This document shows, in pieces, positions 1 to 11,491 of a DNA stretch of 64,000 nucleotides (position 1 is its first letter; every line of letters begins with the position of its first letter). The notes beneath the pieces were generated by a model. That model had not been told where the DNA came from, did not search any database, and saw only the letters and a list, made by a program, of their open reading frames with translations. Made by a program: the position numbers and the translations under genes. The DNA comes from Oreohelix idahoensis (taxonomy: Eukaryota > Mollusca > Gastropoda > Stylommatophora > Oreohelicidae): contig JAMPIV010003466.1 in NCBI GenBank assembly GCA_024509875.1, positions 310,001 to 374,000 of the forward strand. The letters are read 5' to 3'.

Positions 1-889
1 TGATTTCTGTAATTTTGTGAGGCATTTCTAGGTGAAAAATTGTGATTGTTGGATCTATAATTACCCCAATTTCTATTAGAAGGAATAAAATTGTCTTGCT
101 TCCTCCAATTTGAGTTTTGCTGTTGGTAATTGCATCTATGCCGTCTATCTCTGTTGAAATTTCCATTATTGTACCTCCTTGGTATAAAATTCCTATCAAG
201 GCTATGAGATCTAGGTCTAAAATTATTGTTGTTCCAGGTTGAGGCTGAAGTAACAGGTAGAGATCCCTTAATTACATTGTTACTGACACAAGCACCAGGA
301 TGTTCCATACAATATTGTCTACCAATTTCTTCGAGTGAAAACAGACTAGATGGTTTTCGTTCATGCAAAAATGACCAAAATGGTTTACTCACAGAGGATA
401 AAACTTTATCCCTCAATATCAAATCCATGAGGTCATTATAGTTTTGTCAATACCCAAAAGTTGAGCCCATCTGTTGAAAGTCAAGCGTTTAGCTGAGATG
501 AACTCCGAGAAATCCTTATCAGTTTCAGGAGTCATTGTTTTGAAACGCATTCGATACCCTTCTGCATCAAGCTGGTAACATTTCAGTAATAGAGCCCTAG
601 CAGCTTCATAATTATTTCTGTTTGGCTCGTCCATTGTACGTAGAGCAGTTAATGGTTTTCCATTCAAGAATTTCATAAGTCTAGCACACCACTGAGATTT
701 ATCTAACATGTGTGCCTCAAACACATTTTCAAAATGGCTTAAAAAGCATGAAATATCATCCAAATTTGGCTTAAATATGGGTAGGTGAAATTTAGCAGAC
801 CCATTATTATGTCTAACAGAGGAAGCACGAACCTCTGAATTATCATTTAAATTGCTCTGACCTCTTAGTCTTAATTCTTCTAAATACAC
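1..889 (-). pseudogene. Ty3/Gypsy gag relic, truncated by the window edge
   Basis: Read on the minus strand, 889 to about 440 gives a capsid-like Gag segment (motif LPIFKPNLDDISCFLSHFE, then ALLLKCYQLDAEGYRMRFK) that closely parallels the Gag of the intact Gypsy-2 element at 37017-41936. Near 432-445 the frame shifts and the homology continues in another frame (LILRDKVLSSV, SFLHERKP). From about 235 down to base 1 it becomes an Asn/Arg/Tyr-rich nucleocapsid-like tail that runs off the window. The N-terminal coiled coil present in Gypsy-2 is largely missing, so the copy is broken at both ends. It is a different, older member of the same lineage as Gypsy-2. No LTR is visible nearby. Confidence 0.8.
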
Positions 890-1539
890 GGCTGTTTGCG
901 CCTTCTAAAAAGCCGCTACTTTAGTTTCGCGCCATTTCTTCTCACCCAAAGGCAATAAATCTTATTAATAGGCGAGCACAGGTATCGTTTACTTTGGCAG
1001 GAAATATCAGCTGATTTTGGCCCGAAAATCGTGAACTTTAAACCAGTTTACACGCATTCTTGATAAGCGAAGGACAAAGATGACATTAGCTAGAAAATAG
1101 CTTCCTGAAGAATACTATCCCTGTGTGGATTTTCATTGTTTTATTATATTATTTTGCTTTGTAACAGCCATTACAAAACAGCATCATCATTTGTGGAAAA
1201 AATTATCGAAGGTGGCACATTTACTAATTGAATATCTGAAACTCTCTGCAGCTTAGACAGTTCATAATTATAAGAAAATATTCTGGAGAAACTAAAGATT
1301 TTCTCCACCTAATTTCATCTTAGGAGCCCGCCGCGTTAATTTATGGTAGTCAGTTTTTAGTGTTGATTTAATTGTTTCATGTGGTATTCGTGTGACTAAG
1401 ATTGTCATTCTCCGTATTATATTTTTATGAAAGAATTCTCACCAACTTTGCACTGTTTCTTTCATACAGGTTTATTCATTTATTTAAAAAAAACGCTGCA
1501 CGGAGTTACTATAAAATAGAACATTCCTTTGCGCATCAC
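890..1539. other. Noncoding stretch, nothing recognised
   Basis: AT-rich sequence between the gag relic and the RAG1-like relic. I see no open frame with recognisable motifs, no tandem repeat and no clear terminal repeat. Confidence 0.5.
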
Positions 1540-1905
1540 ATGAATTCTGTTAATGAACTGTGCAGAGCGTGTGGTAACAGAACTAACTTTAAAAGAGAGA
1601 CTAGCAAAATGCAAATCACTGATGTGTTCAGACAATGCTACTGACTTACTGTCAATTTTTGGTATACATGTGTTTACAGAGAAATTTACAGAGCACACGG
1701 CAACATTTTGTAGAAAATGTTTGTGCATAATGCAGGATGCAAAAAGAAGGCACAGTCAAAAGTGTGTTGAAGCATCCAAATTGAAATCGGAAAATTCCAA
1801 GCACTTTTGGAAGGCTTTCGATCCAAACTGTAGTATACATGAATGTACAGTTTGTTGTCATTTTGCTCAGACATGTTTAGATGGTTCAGGAAATAATTCT
1901 GCCCT
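1540..1905 (+). pseudogene. RAG1 N-terminal-like zinc-binding relic (N-RAG-type)
   Basis: A Cys-x2-Cys (ELCRACG, 1558-1575) is followed, after a frame change near 1575-1640, by FGIHV, a second Cys pair in TFCRKCLCIM (1706-1732) and a third in HECTVC (1841-1855) downstream of a Trp (FWKAF). The order LCRxCG, FxIxV, H-x3-FCxxC-x2-IM, W, CxxC matches the zinc-binding dimerisation region upstream of the vertebrate RAG1 core. Transposon-borne N-RAG sequences of this kind are known from molluscs and other invertebrates. The RAG1 core (RING, DDE) is not seen downstream. It is a short, frameshifted relic, and an alternative is another Cys-rich transposon protein with the same spacing. The recognition is by motif order only. 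Confidence 0.5.
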
Positions 1906-2786
1906 AGCTCCTGTAGTGTTCCTTCTGACCACTCCGTGTCTTATCAGTCGGTTAGTGTCTATATGTCAAGAATCTATCTCATCAGTACAATCATCAATAC
2001 AGACATACTTGTACATGAATTTGTTCAGAAGGCTCTTCCCCAATGTCGCATTTTGAATCTGTCTAACAACACGGTCGTATTTACTGCCGCGCTATAGATA
2101 AATGGACCGATAGAATAGCCAATCAGGACGCTCCTTTTCTAGTATGTATAAAGAAACCTTTTTATGTTTGACAGAAAGGGCTTATTCTGTGTATCTGATA
2201 GGAAGGAGATATTTTATTTCTTAAAGAATAACGATATATACAGGGAAATACATAACTATTATAACATCTGGGATATTACTTAATAAGTAAGTGTAAAGAC
2301 GGCCTCATAAAAGTAATTTATTTAAAGAGAAAAATTGGTTTTAGTGATATTTCTACTTCAGGGTAAGTACCGATTTAGCTAATTAAATACTGCATAGATT
2401 TAAAGCCATGTAATAACTAAACAACAAAGATATAGAAAGATATAGATACATTAGCAGTTTAAATATCACTTTAAATAATTAAAAACGGCCCAGTAATAAG
2501 TTAGATATAGAATATTTAAACTTATTCACATTATACGGGCCAGCTGAAAAACGTTTAGGTTTTGATTCTTAAACACACATTTGGACCGTGCTTCCGATTG
2601 GGTGGACAGGCGCAATATATAGAACTGGGACTTAGGGAAGTCCGCCACAAAATTTTAATACCGAGCTGCATGAATCGAGCGACAACTGTTACTGCAGGGT
2701 CTTTTGCCGCTGTGATCTAGAAGCAGACTTAAAATTTCCATTGAAAGCCTGTATTCAGCTTGTGTATTATTGCCTGATGGTAAGAA

Positions 2787-2788
<2 letters not shown>

Positions 2789-2852
<64 letters not shown>
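2789..2852. repeat. (TA)n microsatellite
   Basis: About 64 bases of uninterrupted alternating AT. Confidence 0.95.
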
Positions 2853-2857
<5 letters not shown>

Positions 2858-3320
2858 GTATATATTGTTGATTATTTGCCTGTGTATACCCGCTTATGTG
2901 TTCAGTGATGTGTAGAAAGTGAAACTACAGGACTAGTGTGTTGCTGCATTGAGGGCATACCTGTGTAATTTTGAAACTAAAGCCAGTGTTAGAAAATGTG
3001 TATAATATTTGTAAGTAGGGCAAAAATTACGACTGTAAGTTTTAATAGGGTATTTGAATGAGTATTTCATCCTGGAATTACACACTGTTAACGATCATAA
3101 GATAGGAGTACATGAATTGTTAACATGATGTAATCAAGTTGTCACTTGCTATTGTGTACTTAACCAAATCATTGTATGGAAACCAATCATGAGCTAAGGA
3201 ATCTATCATAGGATGTTCACAGGATATGAATAATCACATGGAACTGGCTGTAAGAGAAATGAAGTTATATGTTCTGTGCAAACTGTTAGCACAATATCTG
3301 AATAATGTTTATATGTGATG

Positions 3321-3321
<1 letters not shown>

Positions 3322-3354
<33 letters not shown>
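3322..3354. repeat. (GT)n microsatellite
   Basis: About 33 bases of alternating TG/GT. Confidence 0.95.
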
Positions 3355-3357
<3 letters not shown>

Positions 3358-4224
3358 GTGGTGCTGGAGCCTACATGGAATGCGGTTATCTTTCATTCCA
3401 GGTACTGTCTCGAAATCACAAAGTACGAAACATCCACTGAGAGGAAGTCTGTTGGTGTCTACAGCTCCTTATATATCTGGAACCATAGCACGATTCCCAG
3501 CCTGGAGTTGCAGTTTGTGTAATCCCGGCCTGATGGATGCAGATCATCATCAAATAAGATAGGTGGAATCTAGTTCCACTGAACAGCAAATCCAGACAAA
3601 ACTACAGTTATAAAAACCACACATACAAAAAACAAAAAAAAAACATTTAATGATGATATATGAAGGACATTTGTTCAATAAAGTGAATTCTACAGTCCAG
3701 GGACAGTGATTATAGATTCAAAGAAAGTAATTGACATTATCTCGTTACCTTTACCATATTATTCTTAATGGAAAAGTACATTCCATATTATTTATTTAAT
3801 GATAAAAATACCAGTTGATTTCTTTTAGAATTCCTGACCGAAAAAATAAATCGGTAGAGAACAAATAAAGTGTAAATAATTTCAGTCAGTCTTGCTTAAT
3901 AATTCTTATTAAGTTAATGTTCTGTATTGGGATTTATTACATACAATTAATTCAATTTCCCCCTAGATAATTAGCCAGTGAAACAAAAGTATATTCATTA
4001 ATCAATGTGGGATCTAGAGAGGTAGCAGATAGATCTTCAGTACCACACACTATCATCATACTTGAAGGTTTACATAGCTTGACCCCACTATTGATGTCGA
4101 TATACCCTTGCTCTTTTCAGAGAAGGGAGTATTTCTTATAAGACCAGTCTCTTATCTGGCACTATCCTGGTATCATCTGATACACCTTTGTGTCCAGGAA
4201 AGTCTTTATTTTAATAACATCCAA

Positions 4225-4417
4225 ACCTCTCGCGACACCCAATACGACAATCCCTAAACAGCATATATTAGAAAAACACTGCACAAACTGGATCAGAAAT
4301 CATGGTTTTGGAATGGGCATGCATGGAGAACAAGGTGGAGAATTTGTACATTCAACAGTATCTGGTTGTTCGTCCATCACGGGTGATGAAGACCACTCTG
4401 TTCATCCAATTATTTAA
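4225..4417 (+). pseudogene. C-terminal relic of a repetitive GEQGGE-motif protein
   Basis: The frame contains KQHILEKHCTNWIRNHG followed by FGMGMHGEQGGEFVHSTV. The block (G)LxGEQGxExIH is a hallmark of a large, unnamed, multi-copy protein family seen in cnidarians, hemichordates and other animals, where it lies near the C-terminus. Only this block remains, and it ends where LINE sequence begins at about 4418. The H-G-E-x5-V-H arrangement recalls the HGERFH block of the transposase-like gene at 25446-26364, so this may also be a transposase remnant, but no other catalytic block is present. The function is not known. Confidence 0.5.
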
Positions 4418-4424
4418 GAATATG

Positions 4425-6110
4425 TTAGGTTAGTCTATGGGTACGAAGGTGACTGAAGAGCCCGATGCGGGCCTGGAAAGATCTTGGACAGTGTGGGCAG
4501 GGAATGTTTGCTTCATGTGAAGGTTTTATTTCACGGTCCTTTCTAGCTTGTCTCCGCTGTTCTGCTGCTGCTCTTCTGGATGATTCGCATGTTGCTGCAC
4601 CTTTACGAAGAGGTGTGCGCCAAGCAGTTCGGTCTTGCGCAGCAGCTTCCCATGTGTCTGGGTTTATGTCAAAGGTTTTCAATGACGTCTTTAACGTGTC
4701 TTTGAAGCGCTTCTTTTGGCCACCATGGGAGCGTTTACCCTTCTGCATCTCACCATAAAAGAGTATCTTTGGCAGTCGATGGTCTGGCATGCGGACTACA
4801 TGACCTGCCCAGCGAATTTGTGACTGCATCAGAATAGTATCAATACTAGGGATACCAGCTCTGTCAAGAACGGCGGTATCCGGGATCTTGTCTTGCCATT
4901 TGATGTTCATTATCTTCCTGAGACAGACTGTATGGAAGTGGTTTAGCTTCTTTACGTGGCGCCTGTATACAGTCCATGTTTCACATGCATATAGCAGCAC
5001 TGGAAGCACCGCAGCTCTGTACACCTTCAGCTTTGTCTGTAGACTAATGCCACTTCGATGCCAAACGTTGGTGTATAGTCTGCCAAATGTGCTGCTGGCT
5101 TTGGAGATCCTGGTGTTCACCTCATCATCAATGACAATGTTCTGGGATAGTGTGCTACCAAGGTATGTGAATCTGTTCACAACATTCAGTTTCTCACCAT
5201 TAACCTTGATGACTGGCTCAGTATAAACTGTGCCAGGAGCTGGTTGGTACATGATTTCTGTTTTCTTCGTGTTGATGGTAAGCCCAAAGTTGGCGCAGGC
5301 TTCGGAGAATCTATCCACATTATGCTGCAGATCAGCCTCTGAGCCAGCATTGAGGGCACAATCATCAGCAAACAGAAGATCTCTGATGGTGTGTGATTTG
5401 ACCTTGGTTTTTGCTTGAAGCCTCCTAAGGTTAAACAATTTTCCATCAATGCGATAACTAATGTCGATTCCTGTGTCCCCGTCTCTAAAAGCATCAGTCA
5501 GCATAGCAGAAAACATGATACTGAACAGAGTCGGTGCAAGTACGCACCCTTGTTTAACTCCATTTGAGACGGGGAAAGGCTCTGATAGCTCACCGTTTTC
5601 CTGAACTCTAGCCTGCATTCCATCATGCAGTTGCTGCACTATTGTGATAAATTTCTTTGGGCAGCCGTATTTTGCCATGATCTTCCATAGACCCTCTCTA
5701 CTGACCGTGTCGAACGCCTTTGTCAAATCGATGAAAGCTGTTCTTGGCATTTTTCTTGTAGCTGTCTAGAAGCGAACACCATATCTGTGGTTCCACGTTC
5801 TTTCCGGAATCCACACTGACTTTCAGGTAAAAGACCTTTGTCAAGATGAGCCGTAAGGCGATTCAAAAGGATTCTGGCCAATATCTTCCCAGCGATTGAT
5901 AAAAGAGAGATGCCTCGATGATTGTTGCAGTCTTGGCGATTACCTTTACGTTTATATAGATGTATAATTGAGGCATCTTTGAGATCGTGTGGGGTGGTTT
6001 CACTCTGCCACATTTGCTGGAAGATCATATGAAGTTTCTCTATCAGAACTGCACCGCCATCTTTATAAACCTCAACAGGAATTGAATCGGAGCCAGTTGA
6101 CGAATCGCTT
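4425..6110 (-). pseudogene. LINE reverse transcriptase with C-terminal C2H2 zinc finger
   Basis: This is the continuation of the same ORF2. 6110-5735 carries early RT blocks (LKDASIIHLYKRKG, NHRGISLLSIAGKI, ESQCGFRKERGTTD). A second small deletion near 5740 shifts frame just before FIDLTKAFDTVSREGLW. The following frame has GVKQGCVLAPTLFS, the catalytic block LFADDCAL (FADD variant of the YxDD box), TYLGSTLSQN and the C-terminal RWAGHVVRMPDHRLPK region. The protein ends with a single C2H2 finger, CPHCPRSF...HLRTH (C-x2-C-x12-H-x3-H), just before the stop at 4425. The finger probably binds nucleic acid during integration (inference). Without the two deletions the frame would be contiguous with the endonuclease. 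Confidence 0.85.
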
Positions 6111-7620
6111 TTTTAGTTTCCTCCAGAGTTGGTACATCATCTAATGCTTCATTTATAGGAATTTGGGGCAGGCGGATGATGGCTTCGTCGTTAATAGATG
6201 ATGGCTGGTTCAAGATATTATTAAAATGTTTAGCCCAGCGTTGGAGAATTTTTTCCTTGTCTGTAATTAGTGTTTTTCCATCTGCATTAAGGAGGGGAAA
6301 TGATCCTGATGATGTTGGACCATAGACCGCTTTGAGTGCAAGGTAAAAGTTTTTCAAGTCATGGCTGTCAGCAAAGCCTTGGATCTCATCTGCTTTATTA
6401 CTCAGCCATGAATCCCGCATCTGGCGTAGTTTATGTTGGACGATTCTACGCATGTTGTTGAAAGCGTCTTTCTTGGATGTAGATTTTGGATCATTTAAAT
6501 ATGCTTTATGGAGATGGTGTTTCTCAGCCAACATCTGCTTTATATCATCTGAATTCTCATCAAACCAGTCATTTTGTTTCTTGATGGAAGGACCCAGGAT
6601 CTCTGTAGCAGTGTTGTAGATCTGCTCACTTAGGGCTGCCCAATTTGTTTCCACACTTTGGCCGTCTAGCGAGATAGATTTGAGACGGTCTTCTAAGGTG
6701 TCAGAAAATGACTGTTTGATTTTTGTCTTCTTTAGTTTGGTGACATCCAGCCTCTTTTGAGTTTTCTTCCCCTGAGGGCGCCTGGCTGGTTGGATACGAA
6801 TTTTAAGTTTAGATACAATGAGGCGATGATCAGTCCAGCATTCGGCACCACACATGGACTTGGTCACCCGGACATCTTGCCTGTCCTTCTTCCTAACAAT
6901 TACATAGTCAATTAGGTGCCAATGCTTTGAGCGAGGGTGCATCCAGGAGGTCCTGTTGCGGGTAGGAAGTCGAAAAATGGTGTTGGTGACAAGGAGGTCA
7001 TGTTCTGCGCAAGTCTGGAGGAGACGAAGTCCATTACTGTTACAGCGACCCACGCCGTACCTACCAATAGTGCCATTCCAGGAGATGTTATCTGAGCCTA
7101 CTCTTGCATTAAAGTCACCAAGAATGATGAGCTTATCTGCTTTAGGAACTGATGCAATGACTGCATGTAGTTCTTCGTAAAACTTATCCTTGACATCATC
7201 CTGGTTTGTCATAGTTGGTGCATACGCGCTAATGATGGTAGCATGTTTTCTTCCATAGAACAGAGGGATCTTGACCGTCATGAGTCGGTCATTTATTCCC
7301 TTTGGTGGCCCCGCTAACTTGCTGACAATTGCTGTTTTGATTGCAAATCCAACCCCTGCTTCTCGTCTTTCTTCAGTTCCTCTTCCGCTCCAAAAGAATG
7401 TATAACCTGCACCCTTTTCGCAAAGTTGGCCCTCGCCTGCAAGTCGAGTTTCACTCAGTGCTGCTATGTCAATGTTGTACCTGGCCAGTTCTCTCCCAAT
7501 CAGGGCAGTTCGTCTCTCAGATCTGTTTGCGTTAAAGTCTTTGTCAAGTAAAGTGCGCACATTCCATGCGCCTAGAATGAGGGGGAAAAATATGTCCTTT
7601 CTTTTTCTTATATGTCGACC
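6043..7620 (-). pseudogene. LINE endonuclease half of ORF2
   Basis: The frame opens with GAWNVRTLLDK (about 7580-7545), the usual start of this endonuclease, and stays open upstream through RHIRKRKD. AP-endonuclease landmarks are visible: IDIAALSETRL, ISAYAPT, LGDFNARVG, the RNxTSWMHPR/LIDYVIV block and the terminal WTDHRLIVSKL. It nicks target DNA to prime reverse transcription. The C-terminal linker (KQNDWFDENSDDI, KHHLHKAYLNDP) leads toward the RT. Around 6085-6110 a small deletion changes frame, so the annotated frame ends in unrelated residues while the RT homology (SDSIPVEVYKDGG) continues in another frame. The first ATG of the open frame, at 7560, lies inside the domain and is not the true start. 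Confidence 0.85.
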
Positions 7621-8430
7621 GCCGAAGTAGGGTACCCACCAACCGCGGTAAGCTGGTTAGGTAATGGTGAAGCAGGCAATGTTTAGGGCACCTTTTCTAG
7701 CCCCTTCCTCATGCCATGGAGGTGAGCAGTGCTTTCCTAAAGAGGGCTGCTCAGACACTCAGGGGGCTGCCGAATCCCACTGCTGCTCCGATCAGTGGAA
7801 AACGACCATATGGCCTGAGCCGCCTGTGTGTAGGTCTGCGACTACGACTGCCAGCGTACCCACGCCTGCCGCTTCGCCGCTCGCCCATCGCCACAGGACT
7901 TGTTGTGAGTGGATGGATGAATGGATGAAAGAGTGACTTGCGCGGTGATTTGGATTAAAGTGAGGAAGAGTTGCGCAATTCGTCGACCTCACTCTCTCGC
8001 CTGGGTCCATCTCAATCCAGTGGCAAGACAAGTCAAGACGACTGGAGATGAAGTCAGGTGCAGTGGATGACCAGGGCTTTCTACGTGCCTCGCCGTGCTC
8101 CTTACGCTCCACAGCGCGTTGCTGGTAATCGCCGTCATGCCCGTTGAACCAACAGGTGGTTTCTTCCGCGCAGTCTATCGAATCCAGTCTTCGCATGCAT
8201 GGGTAGGCAGACCCTAACTCACCGAAGGTTTATAACCATTCGGCTACCCTCACCTAGTTTAGCCGGCCTGTCAAAGCCGTTGTCCGGGGGTGGCCGCTGT
8301 CGCATGCTGGGGGTGTTGGGAAGTCAGGTATTGGTAGTACCTCTGGTGAAGGAGCTGTCATGCCCTTTTTAGGGTAGCTCAGCCACCTTTGGTCCAAACC
8401 TGGCATCCAGCTCTCACCTGTGGCTCCTCG
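7621..8430 (-). other. LINE 5' leader region
   Basis: GC-richer sequence upstream of the endonuclease frame, with no coherent reading frame across it. It probably holds the internal promoter and 5' UTR of the LINE (inference). The outer limit is placed where composition drops to the AT-rich flank near 8430. Confidence 0.5.
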
Positions 8431-9319
8431 TAGCTGTCAGCACAGTATCTACGATTGAAAGACGAGCATGCGGTATTAGAAACGTAAGTTCACAGTTGAA
8501 ATTAATAATGGAAACGCATGTGCTACAAATTTCTCCACCTGTTAATGTACAAATTCCCCCCAGGAAAAAAACGAAATCGTGAATGATATATGAGAGAATT
8601 TTTGGGGCCTGGGCAGATTTATGTACATTCAGCATGTTTGTGCATATAATATTGTGAATGGTAATAAACATATCTCTGATATTTTGTGCGTATACATATA
8701 ATAAACTATATCATTATTTTGTTTTAACAGAATATTTTCGCTTTTTTTACAATGTACAGCATCAACAATGTTACTTTATTTTAAAAAAAAAATTATCAGT
8801 ATTAGTTTATACCTAGGCACTCTGTATAATACAAGTAATAGAGATTAAACCAAGATTAATTACTTGTCAGTTCATCTTTTGATAATTCCTATTTGAAGCA
8901 TGCTGCTAATAATTTTCAACGATGTCCATTTTCTATAACATATGTATTTTATATTAATGTATAAATTGAGTACAGAATCTATATTCTGTTAATGTCATTG
9001 CGTAACAATGATGACAAATTAAAACTTGAAAAAAAATTACTTTTTGCATTTTTTCAGACTCTCATATCTTCTGTTGTGATTATCGTACAATGTTAGTTTT
9101 TATAAAAAAACTTAGAGTAACGTACATACTATCAGCAAAAGTCACTTTAAAACTGGAGTTTCCAACGATAACTTTGCAGCAAAGGTTTAATTACCCCCTA
9201 TCGAAAGTTTAGTGCGCTAGGACTGGAATTCCCGAAAGCCGGCAAGAATTTGACCCCATGACCAAAGGGTAGCAGAAAAGAACGCGGGTAATTAAAAGCG
9301 CGATGACAAACAGCCGTGA
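8431..9319. other. Noncoding AT-rich stretch
   Basis: No motif-bearing frame and no repeat structure seen. The short minus-strand frame at 8414-8671 shows no family features. Confidence 0.5.
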
Positions 9320-9608
9320 ATGAAGCAGCATCATTTTTTCTTCATGTGCTAATTTGACATTCCTCTCCTCTATCTCCTCAAGACGACGCCTCTTCTCCTC
9401 CAATGCAACCATTCTCTTCTTCTCCAAATATTCAATACGCCTTTTTTCAGCCTTCAGTTCCTCTAATTCTCGCCTCTTCTACACTAATTCTCTAGTTTTC
9501 TCCTCTTCTTGTTTTGCCTTAGCCAACTCAGACATGACAAAGTCTTTCAAAGCTTCACCTTTCAAACCAAATGCTTTGCCCTGCTCGACAAAGTAATCCA
9601 AAGTAGCC
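9320..9608 (-). pseudogene. Gypsy gag N-terminus relic (coiled-coil segment)
   Basis: Minus-strand reading from an ATG at 9608 gives MATLDYFVEQGKAFGLKGEA, closely matching the Gag start of Gypsy-2 (MSTFEYFIEQGKTLGKTGDK, 41936). It continues into a charged coiled coil rich in Glu, Lys and Arg (KRRELEELKAEKRRIEYLEKK). One in-frame stop interrupts it near 9480, and Gag homology ends near 9320, where unrelated sequence follows. It represents a third gag copy of the lineage in this window. The sequence upstream of its ATG (9609-10352) resembles the A-rich leader of Gypsy-2. Confidence 0.75.
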
Positions 9609-10352
9609 ATGTTAATTAATTATGTGACTCACTTAGTCGATATATAAAACTATGGCTTGTTGCTTTATAAAATGATGTAAGCAAATAAAGTAGCAATATT
9701 ATGTAGCAATAATAGCAATGCGAATTATGTAGTACCAATTTAGTGAAGAAGAAAAAAAAACTGTGCAAGGAAAAAAAATATATAGCAATAGGATAAGATA
9801 AAGTTAGGACAAACAGTGAAACACTAGCAGCAAGAAAAAAAAATACTAATGGGAAACTGAAGGGAAAACAGCAAATGGAACAATCTTACTGCTAATACAT
9901 GACAGCACAGGAACTAGACAGAGTATAAACAGGTAAATTGTAGAAACCAAGCGAAAGGCAGGTGAGGAAAACAGCACAAACAAAACAATCACAAAATAAG
10001 GGAAAAAGCAATAGACAAACAATGCAATCACAAACGAAAAGACGAAACTTCACAACTAACATGAACTATTATAAAAAACAATCAGTGATCGGAAACATCA
10101 GTGAGGTTGCTCAAACCGGAAAATACCACTGAATGAAATTTACAAAATCCTTACTGAACGTTCAATGTGCTGTCATCTTGCAATGAAATATTTTCGCTAA
10201 CATTGAATCTCCGCCCAACCTTCCCGCAAAGACATAGAAACATGAAATAGCAATGAAAAGAAGAACAGGAATAGTTTACCAGCACATACACTGGACAACA
10301 CATGCAAAAATTAACAGGCCACTTATCTGAAATAAAACGCGATCCGCCAGAT
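9609..10352 (-). other. A-rich leader-like sequence upstream of the gag relic
   Basis: Purine/A-rich, noncoding. By position and composition it parallels the 1.6-kb noncoding leader between Gag and the 5' LTR of Gypsy-2 (41937-43578), including a shared CGCCCAACC stretch (10212-10220, compare 42825-42835). No LTR could be delimited. Confidence 0.4.
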
Positions 10353-10466
10353 TTACACGTCTTTGATGCACCATGATCTCTTGGAAACGCTGAATTCGTT
10401 TACGAACGCTCGTTCGTAGACGAATTCAACGCTTCCTGGAGATCATGGTTCATCAAAGACGTGTAA
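10353..10466. repeat. Long near-perfect palindrome (hairpin)
   Basis: The left arm starts TTACACGTCTTTGATG at 10353 and the right arm ends CATCAAAGACGTGTAA at 10466. The two arms of about 57 bases are reverse complements with only a handful of mismatches (GCACC/GAACC, CTTGG/CCAGG, GTTTACG/GTCTACG), meeting near 10409 with almost no loop. It has no coding content. It could extrude as a cruciform or form a transcript hairpin. Confidence 0.9.
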
Positions 10467-11491
10467 GTAACAACGATACTGTAAACAATAGCCACGTAAA
10501 TCAAATGTAGACGACAGCAAACTTGAATGATGACATCTGGAAGTGGACTTGACGTGAAACATACAGTGCAGAAATCATGGCGATAGTTGACGGGTAAAAA
10601 AGCCGGCAGTCATGCGCAGTCCATAGAAAGTTATGCAGATGCGGGTCAACGGTGAAATGTCAAAAAACGTACTGGAAATATTACGAAGAAATCTGTCCTG
10701 CAAAGTCAAACCATCCCTACACTGGCGGCCAAATATTTGTTGCATTTGGTTTTCTCTTGTTTGGTTTGGTTCTTGTAGTATAAAGAATTATAAATGTTTA
10801 TCCATCATGCTGACAACACGAATGGACACGGGTATGGTCATCACAGGACATAACTGTTCGAAGAACACAAGACATCTTGTAGAGGGTCCACGGTAAGTTT
10901 AGTTTGACATTTATTTAACTCAGAAACAATGGCATGGTTGGAGAAATTTGAATGAGTTCTCCGCAAACATACATATGCGTGGTCAGTCCATAAATAAGGC
11001 ATTCATAGTAGTTAGTCATCAATGCATATCGTCTCAATTACTCAGTTCTGGCCTCTGTACTAGAGGTGCGTGCAGACGACGACACCTAAGTAATGTGGAC
11101 CAGAAAAATATGAATATAAAATACTTGAGTTATACTTCTCAGTAAGAGGTGGAACTTTTATATAAGTTCAGGACCATCTTAGAAAACATATTGGCGGCCT
11201 TCGAAGTTAGTTTATGCAACTTAAATATATATTATTCCTCCACAATTCTGGGAGCTTGAAAAACACGTCTTACTAGGACGACTTTAAGTAACGAAAGGCC
11301 ACAAATATTAGCCATTAGAATAAATTAGCGCAAACGTGTTACGTCATTGACAACCGGTGACGTATTAAATATGTAGCGTTCAATATAAGGTAAAAACCAT
11401 GCAAAAACATGAGTTACCACAAATAGACATATTTCCTCAATAGTAATGGCTATATGCTTGTGTGTGGCAATAATACATAACATATTAACAT
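10467..11491. other. Noncoding stretch
   Basis: No recognisable gene. It includes a short run of open frame at 10633-10896 without family motifs. The 5' end of the Helitron that follows may lie here but could not be placed. Confidence 0.45.

Larger units (their letters stand above)
1906..4224. other. Noncoding stretch with two microsatellites
   Basis: Apart from the TA and GT tracts listed separately I see no coding homology. The open frames over the GT tract are repeat translations. No LTR or TIR pair could be paired up by eye. Confidence 0.5.
4418..8430 (-). mobile_element. LINE (non-LTR retrotransposon), nearly full length
   Basis: Minus-strand LINE running from a GC-richer 5' leader (about 8430-7621) through an AP endonuclease and reverse transcriptase to a C-terminal C2H2 finger and a 3' end near 4418. 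The endonuclease is of the kind often annotated 'craniofacial development protein 2-like' in animal genomes. Composition in the leader is clearly richer in G and C than the flanks. Two small deletions break the reading frame (near 6100 and 5740), so this copy is dead. No poly(A) tail or target duplication was identified. Confidence 0.85.

Noticed and set aside
3305..3562. Plus-strand frames starting MFICDVVCVCVCV
   Set aside because: Translation of the (GT)n microsatellite; no family motifs after it.
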